A model generated the notes under the pieces. The model did no database searches and was not told where the DNA came from. It was given only the letters and a program-made list of their open reading frames with translations. The position numbers and the translations under genes are program-made. A DNA stretch of 18,738 nt from an uncultured Alistipes sp. (GTDB lineage: Bacteria; Bacteroidota; Bacteroidia; Bacteroidales; Rikenellaceae), in contig NZ_CABMQJ010000043.1 of the NCBI RefSeq assembly GCF_902388705.1, positions 1-18,738 on the forward strand. Direction: 5' to 3'. Within the stretch, counting starts at the first letter, position 1; every line of letters starts with the position of its first letter. Shown here piece by piece: positions 13,677 to 18,738 of this stretch.

Positions 13677-15197
13677 TTACCGCTTGAGGTTCGGATTGAG
13701 GCGTTTCTCGCGCAGCGGATAGGGGAACAGCAGGTCGGCCTCCTCGAACTTGTACCCTTCGCCGTGCCCGGGCGCTTCGTAACCGACCAGGTCGACTATC
13801 AAACCGCTCGTGACGTTCAGGGCCTTGCGCGTACGCAGCATGTCGTACCACGTCTGCGTTTCGAAGCACAGCTCCCAGAAACGCTCTTTCAGCACGTCGT
13901 TCACCGTCACCTGCGCGGGTTTGGCATCGTTCGGGTTCGCCCGGTTGTGCACCCGGTAATAAGCGTCGATGGCATCCGCGTCGGAAGTCGTCCCGCCGTC
14001 GGCCTGCGCCTTGGCCTCGGCCATCATCAGCAGCACGTCGGCATAGCGCAGCAGCGGATAGTTCTGGCCCGATTTGCCCGAACTGGCGGCAGCGCTGTCC
14101 CAGTACTTGTAAATGTAGGGACGGTCGAGCTGGACGATGCCAGAGCCGTCGGCAGCCTCGTGCTCGGTATAATAATACCCCTTCTCGGCCGTGCGGAGGT
14201 CGCCCTCGGGATAGGAGTCGTAGAACGACTGGGCAGGTGCCAGCGCACCGCCGAATGCGGAGTTGGCGGAGATGGCCTTCGCAGGTTCGGGATAAGGCAG
14301 CATGTCGTTGTGGACGGGAGAGCCGGCGTACTGCTGCTCGCGCTGAATCATCCAGATATACTCGCCCGCATTGGCATTGGCGGGGTCGCGCAGCGCCGCA
14401 TAGTCGTCGAACAGGCGGAACTGGCCGCTGGCATATACGTCATGGGCAGTAGTATAGGCTTTCTGGTAGTATTCGGTGCCCTTCTGCAGGGGGTAACCCG
14501 CCATGGTCAGGTACACCTTGGCGAGCATCGATTTGACGGCGCCCCGGGTCACCCGGCCGTCGGTGCTCGTCCACGGGCTTTTGGCCATCAGCTCGTCGGC
14601 CCGCACCAGGTCTTTTTCAATCCGGTCGTAAATCTCTTCCTGCGAGGAGAGGGGAATCTGGACGCTCGACAGGTCGGTCGTCACCGTAATCTTCAGCGGC
14701 ACTTCGCCCCAGAGTCTCACCAGGTTGAAATAGTTGTAGGCACGCAGGAAGTAGGCCTCGCCCAGCAGTTTGTTCTTCGTGTCCTCGGCGATTTCGACGC
14801 CCGCGGCCGACTCGATACCGGCGATGACGCCGTTGCAGTTCTCGATGGCGATGTAGGCCGACCGCCAGAAGTTCTCGACGTGGTTGTTCTCCTCGGTCAC
14901 GGAGAGGTTCATCGCCTGCGAGAGATAGAGGCTTCCCGCGGCGCGCGGCCGGATGCCGTAGCCCGAGAGGTATTCCAGGAAGATGAAGTTCTGCGTTCCG
15001 ACCTCAATGTCGCCGTCGAACAGGTCGTCCACGAACGTATAGAGGCCGTTCACGCCGGCAATTATCTGTTTTTCCGTCTTGAAGTAATATTTCGGGGAGA
15101 GGAAAGTCTTGGGGTTCTCTTCGAGGAACGAATTACATGAACCCACGATCACCGCAATGGCGAGCAGCCAGCTTATGTTCAATATATATTTTTTCAT
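13677..15197 (-). CDS. susD: SusD/RagB-family glycan-binding outer-membrane lipoprotein
   Basis: The 506-residue protein has a lipoprotein signal (VIVGSC, Cys21) followed by NSFLEENPKTFLSPKYYF, the standard start of mature SusD proteins. TPR-like helical segments are visible in the first half (NFWRSAYIAIENCNGVIAGI, GEAYFLRAYNYFNLVRLWGE, AVKSMLAKVYLTMAGYPL). The C-terminal RagB/SusD region contains YPLLRYADVLLMMAEAK, LKERFWELCFE and the ending YPLREKRLNPNLKR. SusD caps the SusC channel and opens like a lid to admit ligand. It begins 14 nt after the susC stop, and the two genes form one complex. The ligand is not predictable from sequence alone. Confidence 0.96.
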   Translation of the reverse strand: MKKYILNISWLLAIAVIVGSCNSFLEENPKTFLSPKYYFKTEKQIIAGVNGLYTFVDDLFDGDIEVGTQNFIFLEYLSGYGIRPRAAGSLYLSQAMNLSVTEENNHVENFWRSAYIAIENCNGVIAGIESAAGVEIAEDTKNKLLGEAYFLRAYNYFNLVRLWGEVPLKITVTTDLSSVQIPLSSQEEIYDRIEKDLVRADELMAKSPWTSTDGRVTRGAVKSMLAKVYLTMAGYPLQKGTEYYQKAYTTAHDVYASGQFRLFDDYAALRDPANANAGEYIWMIQREQQYAGSPVHNDMLPYPEPAKAISANSAFGGALAPAQSFYDSYPEGDLRTAEKGYYYTEHEAADGSGIVQLDRPYIYKYWDSAAASSGKSGQNYPLLRYADVLLMMAEAKAQADGGTTSDADAIDAYYRVHNRANPNDAKPAQVTVNDVLKERFWELCFETQTWYDMLRTRKALNVTSGLIVDLVGYEAPGHGEGYKFEEADLLFPYPLREKRLNPNLKR

Positions 15198-15211
15198 GTC
15201 GTTCGGATGTT

Positions 15212-18200
15212 TTAGAATGTAATCTTAAGGTTGGCGGCAACGGTCGTAGGCCTCGGATAGGAGTAGAAGTCGATGCTCTGGCCCGTATCGGTGTTGAAGG
15301 CACCCACTTCGGGGTCGAAGCCCGGATAGGAGGTGAACACGTGCAGGTTCTCGACGGTCACGCCCAGGCTCAAGCCTTTGACGAAGCGGAGTTTGCGCAG
15401 CAGCCGGGGGCTGAAGTCGTAGAAGAGCGAAATGTTCCGGATGCGCAGGAAGTCGCCCTTGTAAAGCATGCGCGAGTCTTTCTCGTTCTCGCCGAAATTC
15501 ACGTCCGACGGCAGGCGCAGCGCCGCAATCATCGAGTTCTGGTGCTCGGGCGACCATGCGTTGAGCACCGAAGTGACGGAGTTGCCGTACAGCTGGCGGT
15601 TTTCCATCATCGTCGGGGCAATCCCCATAATCTTGAATCCGTAGCTGGCATTCAGGTCGACCATCAGCGTGAGGCCTTTCCAGCGGAACGTGTTGACCAT
15701 CGTCACCTCGCCCTTGGGCTGGCCGTTACCCATGATTTTGCGGTCGTTATCGTCGATTATGTAGTTGTGGTCTACGTCTTCGTACTTGATGTCGCCGGGT
15801 TTCTTGCCGTAGCGCCGTGCCTCGTCCACTTCGTCGAGGCCCCAGGTGCCGATGCGGTTGAGCACGAAATACGACGCCCACCTCTCGCCGGCCTTGGCAA
15901 TCGTGTTGTTACCGGTATCGATGGTTTCGCCCCCGACGTCGAGCACCATCAGCCGGTTGGTCGAGAAAATCAGGTCGGTCGACCATTTGAAGTCCTTGTG
16001 GTCGATGTTGCGCGATGAAATGGTCACCTCGAATCCGCGGTTGCGAATCTTGCCCAGGTTGGTCCAGGTGGTCGAATAACCGGTCGTGTAGGGAACCTGC
16101 TTCTGGAACAGCAGGTCGGTCGTGGTCTTGTTGTAATAGTCCAGAATCAGCTCGAGGCGGTTGTCGAACAGGCCCACGTCCAGTCCGACGTTGAGCTGCT
16201 TGGAGGTTTCCCACTTCAGGTCTTCGTTACCCAGGTTGGAAAGCGTGACATACGGGTTGAGTTCGTTGTTGAAAATCATCGAGCCGTTGCCGTAGGAGGA
16301 AATCGTCCGGTAGTTGGGAATCGAAGCGTTGCCCACGGTACCGTAGCTGGCACGGAGTTTCATGTTGCTGACGTACTTCCGCGCCGCGTCGAAGAACGGC
16401 TCCTCGGAGATCACCCATGCGGCCGACGCCGAGGGGAAGAATCCGTACTTGTTGTTGGCACCGAAGTTCGAGGCGCCGTCGGCACGGAACGTGAATCCCA
16501 GCAGGTAGCGATCTTTGAAACTGTGGTTCATGCGGAAATAGTAGGAGTTCATCGTATTCTGATCCATCGACGAAGTGGGCTTGTGGTAAGTCGTACCGGC
16601 GCCCAGGTTATGGTAGCCGAAGAAATCGTCGAAGAAATCCTCCGAACCCGACGACGAGCTCTCCGCATGGTAGTAGTACCAGCTGGCACCCAGCACGAAG
16701 CTCGAGCTCAACTTGCCGCCGAAGAACTTGTCGGTGTAGGTGAAATAATCCTCGTTGGCCATCCGGCGCGACTTGAAGTTGGAGATGTCGGCAAAACCGC
16801 CGTTGTTCTCGCTCACGTCGAGCAGTCCGGCCTTGGCATAGCTCAAATTACGCCGGTTGGTCATCTGGTAGTCGCCTTTTGCGGTGAACGTTAGTTTGTC
16901 GGTCAGCTTGATGTTGGCGATGAGGTTGAAGACGGCGAAGTCGTTCTCGGTCACCTTCTTCTGCTCCTGAAGCAGCCGGATGGGGTTCTCCGCCACTTCG
17001 CCCAGCGGGTAGTCGTTCTTGCGGCCCCAGGTGCCGTCGTCGTATTTCACGGGCACGATCGGCGGCATTTCGAGCATGTTGCGGATGGGGCCCTGTCCGA
17101 AGCCGCCCTCCATGTCGTTGCTCTTGTCGGTACCTGCCGTAACGACGGTCTGCACGTTGAGCCATTTGGTCACGTCGCTCTTGGCGTTCACGGTTCCCGT
17201 CAGGCGGCGGGAATAGGTGTATTTCACCAGTCCGTCGAAGTCCTGGTAGGCGATGCTGGAGTAGATGGAGTTCCTGTCGCTGGCCGAAGAGAACGAAACG
17301 GTGTGGTCGCTGATCAGGGCGTTCTGCGTCAGGGCCTCCTGCCAGTCGGTGTCGTAGCGGGGCGACGCCATCAGGCGGCCGTACTCATCGCGCTTGTAGT
17401 TGCCCGCAGCGTCCTCGGCGTAGTAGAACAGGTTCTCCATCGGGGTTTCCAGGTGGGGCATGACCTTGCCGCTGTAGGCATAGGCGCGCCGCTGCACCTC
17501 CATGAACTGGTCGGCGTTCAGCACGTCGATTTTACGGTTGAGGAAGCTGACGCCGACTTTGCCGTTGTAGGTCACGAAGCCGTCGCCTTTCTTACCCGAC
17601 TTGGTCGTGATGATGACCACGCCGTTGGCGCCCTGGGCACCGTACATCGAGGTGGCGGCGGCGTCCTTGAGCACGTCGATGCTCTCCACGTTGGCCGGGT
17701 TGATAATCGAGGGGTCGATGCCCACCACGCCGTCCAGCACGTAGATCGGGTCGCTGCCGGCATTGATGGAGCCCATACCGCGGATACGCAGGGCCGATGC
17801 GCCGCCGGGCTTGCCCGAGAACGACACGTTCTTCACGCCGGCGATCTTGCCGGCCAGGTCCTGCATGATGTTGAAGGCCGAGGTGCGGTTGTTCAAATCG
17901 TCGCCCTTGATCGAACCGACCGACGAGGAGAGTTCGCGTTTGGTCAGGGTTCCGTATCCGACCACGACCACCTCGTCGATTCCGAGCGAGCTGGCAATCA
18001 TGACCACGTCGATTTTCGTCCTCGACCCGATGGCGACCTCCTGGGTGTCCATTCCCAGGAACGAGAACTGGAGCACCTCCGCACCGGCGGGTACGGCCAG
18101 CGTGTAGCTGCCGTCGCTCTGGGTGACCATACCGGACGACGTGCCTTTGGCCATCACGGTCACTCCGGCAAGGACGCCGCCGTCCTTATCGGTTACGACG

Positions 18201-18343
18201 CCCGACACGGTTCTCGGGGTTTGTGAATAGAGCTCTGTTACCGACGCGAACAATACGAGCATCGATACAAAGAAAAGTCTTGCGGCTTTGCGCGTGATGC
18301 ATACACAGGAATCGAGTGTTTTTATGCTTCGTTTTCTTTTCAT
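15212..18343 (-). CDS. susC: SusC/RagA-family TonB-linked outer-membrane transporter
   Basis: With the start at 18343 the product is 1043 residues, normal for SusC. An upstream ATG at 18397 would add 18 residues before the signal peptide and is not preferred. After the long signal (ending VTELYSQ) come a carboxypeptidase-regulatory-like domain (SGVVTDKDGGVLAGVTV to about residue 115), the junction IDEVVVVGYGT, and a plug domain with the hallmark VESIDVLKDAAATSMYGAQG and ANGVVIITTKSG. A long beta-barrel then ends NLKITF, a proper barrel-terminal strand. No extra N-terminal sigma-factor-signalling (STN) domain is visible, so regulation by transporter-coupled anti-sigma signalling is less likely. 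It imports glycan oligomers using TonB energy, paired with the SusD downstream. It is the first gene of the operon. Confidence 0.97.
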   Translation of the reverse strand: MKRKRSIKTLDSCVCITRKAARLFFVSMLVLFASVTELYSQTPRTVSGVVTDKDGGVLAGVTVMAKGTSSGMVTQSDGSYTLAVPAGAEVLQFSFLGMDTQEVAIGSRTKIDVVMIASSLGIDEVVVVGYGTLTKRELSSSVGSIKGDDLNNRTSAFNIMQDLAGKIAGVKNVSFSGKPGGASALRIRGMGSINAGSDPIYVLDGVVGIDPSIINPANVESIDVLKDAAATSMYGAQGANGVVIITTKSGKKGDGFVTYNGKVGVSFLNRKIDVLNADQFMEVQRRAYAYSGKVMPHLETPMENLFYYAEDAAGNYKRDEYGRLMASPRYDTDWQEALTQNALISDHTVSFSSASDRNSIYSSIAYQDFDGLVKYTYSRRLTGTVNAKSDVTKWLNVQTVVTAGTDKSNDMEGGFGQGPIRNMLEMPPIVPVKYDDGTWGRKNDYPLGEVAENPIRLLQEQKKVTENDFAVFNLIANIKLTDKLTFTAKGDYQMTNRRNLSYAKAGLLDVSENNGGFADISNFKSRRMANEDYFTYTDKFFGGKLSSSFVLGASWYYYHAESSSSGSEDFFDDFFGYHNLGAGTTYHKPTSSMDQNTMNSYYFRMNHSFKDRYLLGFTFRADGASNFGANNKYGFFPSASAAWVISEEPFFDAARKYVSNMKLRASYGTVGNASIPNYRTISSYGNGSMIFNNELNPYVTLSNLGNEDLKWETSKQLNVGLDVGLFDNRLELILDYYNKTTTDLLFQKQVPYTTGYSTTWTNLGKIRNRGFEVTISSRNIDHKDFKWSTDLIFSTNRLMVLDVGGETIDTGNNTIAKAGERWASYFVLNRIGTWGLDEVDEARRYGKKPGDIKYEDVDHNYIIDDNDRKIMGNGQPKGEVTMVNTFRWKGLTLMVDLNASYGFKIMGIAPTMMENRQLYGNSVTSVLNAWSPEHQNSMIAALRLPSDVNFGENEKDSRMLYKGDFLRIRNISLFYDFSPRLLRKLRFVKGLSLGVTVENLHVFTSYPGFDPEVGAFNTDTGQSIDFYSYPRPTTVAANLKITF

Positions 18344-18573
18344 GTTTGAAGGTTTTAAGGGTAAAACAGTGGAATTTCTGCTGCTTACGAAGAGCACACA
18401 GGCAGGATATCGGAGTTATCCTGCGAAGAGGGGAGTCGGTTTCAAATTCATAGGCATTCGGTTTTTCAGGTTAGTTTCGCGTTATTGTGATTGTATCTTC
18501 TGCGGTGAGGGGCCGCGCAAAGTTCGGGTCAGGGCCGGCCGACAGGCCCGGCCGCAGCCGTATAAGGGCACAG

Positions 18574-18605
18574 TGCATCCGCCGGGAAGCGACTCCCCGG
18601 ATGCA
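18574..18605. repeat. Dyad symmetry upstream of susC
   Basis: TGCATCCG and CGGATGCA pair over 8 bp, with an inner GGGA/TCCC stem separated by a two-base bulge and a six-base loop. It lacks a T tract on either strand, so it is not an obvious terminator. It could be a protein-binding site or part of an upstream transcript. Confidence 0.55.
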
Positions 18606-18627
18606 GGCCGGAAACTGGCATCAGGCT

Positions 18628-18643
18628 CCGGTACGAATACCGG
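18628..18643. repeat. Short hairpin CCGGTA-CGAA-TACCGG upstream of susC
   Basis: A perfect 6-bp stem with a four-base loop, which reads TTCG on the minus strand. A TCTTTCT stretch lies shortly after on the plus strand. It could be an operator or a weak terminator for an upstream plus-strand transcript, but no plus-strand gene ends nearby. Confidence 0.45.
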
Positions 18644-18738
18644 GACGCCGTCTTTCTAATAAAGGTGTGATGAAAAATCCCCGGAAATTTCAGAGGGGGG
18701 GGGAAATTCGTAACGGCCCTAACCGACCGGAAATCCTT

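Larger units (their letters stand above)
18344..18738 (-). promoter_or_regulatory. Gene-free leader/regulatory region upstream of susC
   Basis: No gene is seen in these 395 bp up to the window edge. A minus-strand -7-like GAACTTTG (18525-18518) lacks a clear -33 partner; if real it gives a leader of roughly 165 nt. A second weak -7 is at 18450-18443. Further upstream are two hairpins (18574-18605 and 18628-18643) and a run of nine G bases (18695-18703). No regulator gene is included. Confidence 0.4.

Noticed and set aside
13659..15140. 493-codon plus-strand open frame opposite susD
   Set aside because: It is antisense to a canonical SusD, with a composition of Val, Gly, Arg and His typical of reverse-complement shadows in high-GC genes, and no domain is visible.

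Overview
The window looks like a chromosomal segment of a high-GC member of Bacteroidales, most plausibly Alistipes or a close relative. The evidence is the TAnnTTTG-type -7 promoter boxes, a SusC/SusD pair, an S46 dipeptidyl-peptidase, BACON-type lipoproteins and many signal-II lipoproteins in GC-rich DNA. The genus is an inference; no rRNA or marker gene is present.

Layout. (1) 1-5490, plus strand: the 3' half of a Maf nucleotide pyrophosphatase, an exported PHP-domain phosphoesterase, an S46 peptidase with the acidic-specificity arginine of DPP11, and a BACON-PDZ-S41 lipoprotein protease. A strong hairpin at 5532-5567 ends this block. (2) 5599-6975, minus strand: an exported GH29 alpha-L-fucosidase. 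(3) 7183-7366: a tRNA-Leu(GAG) with a textbook Bacteroidetes promoter and its own terminator. (4) 7367-8581: a markedly AT-rich islet with two overlapping genes, a Panacea/SocA-domain protein and a two-helix membrane protein. It resembles a PanAT-type toxin-antitoxin or defence pair. Its two edges are hairpins that are exact reverse complements over 32 bp. (5) 8857-10510, plus strand: an exported GH43 enzyme with promoter and terminator. (6) 18343-10634, minus strand: a five-gene SusC-SusD operon. After susC and susD come three lipoproteins: a beta-propeller protein, a small beta protein and a larger beta protein. The operon ends at a clear minus-strand terminator.

How the parts fit. The SusCD operon should bind a glycan at the cell surface and import it through a TonB-dependent channel, with the three lipoproteins as likely surface-binding or processing partners. 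The nearby GH43 and GH29 enzymes could trim the same glycan, giving a small fucose- and pentose-directed utilization region, but they have their own transcription units and the link is inferred. No regulator (ECF sigma/anti-sigma or hybrid two-component) lies in the window; it may be beyond 18738. The S46/S41 block points to periplasmic or envelope peptide use.

The most unusual stretch is the islet behind tRNA-Leu, with its composition shift, two-gene coupling, repeat-rich promoter and mirrored terminators.
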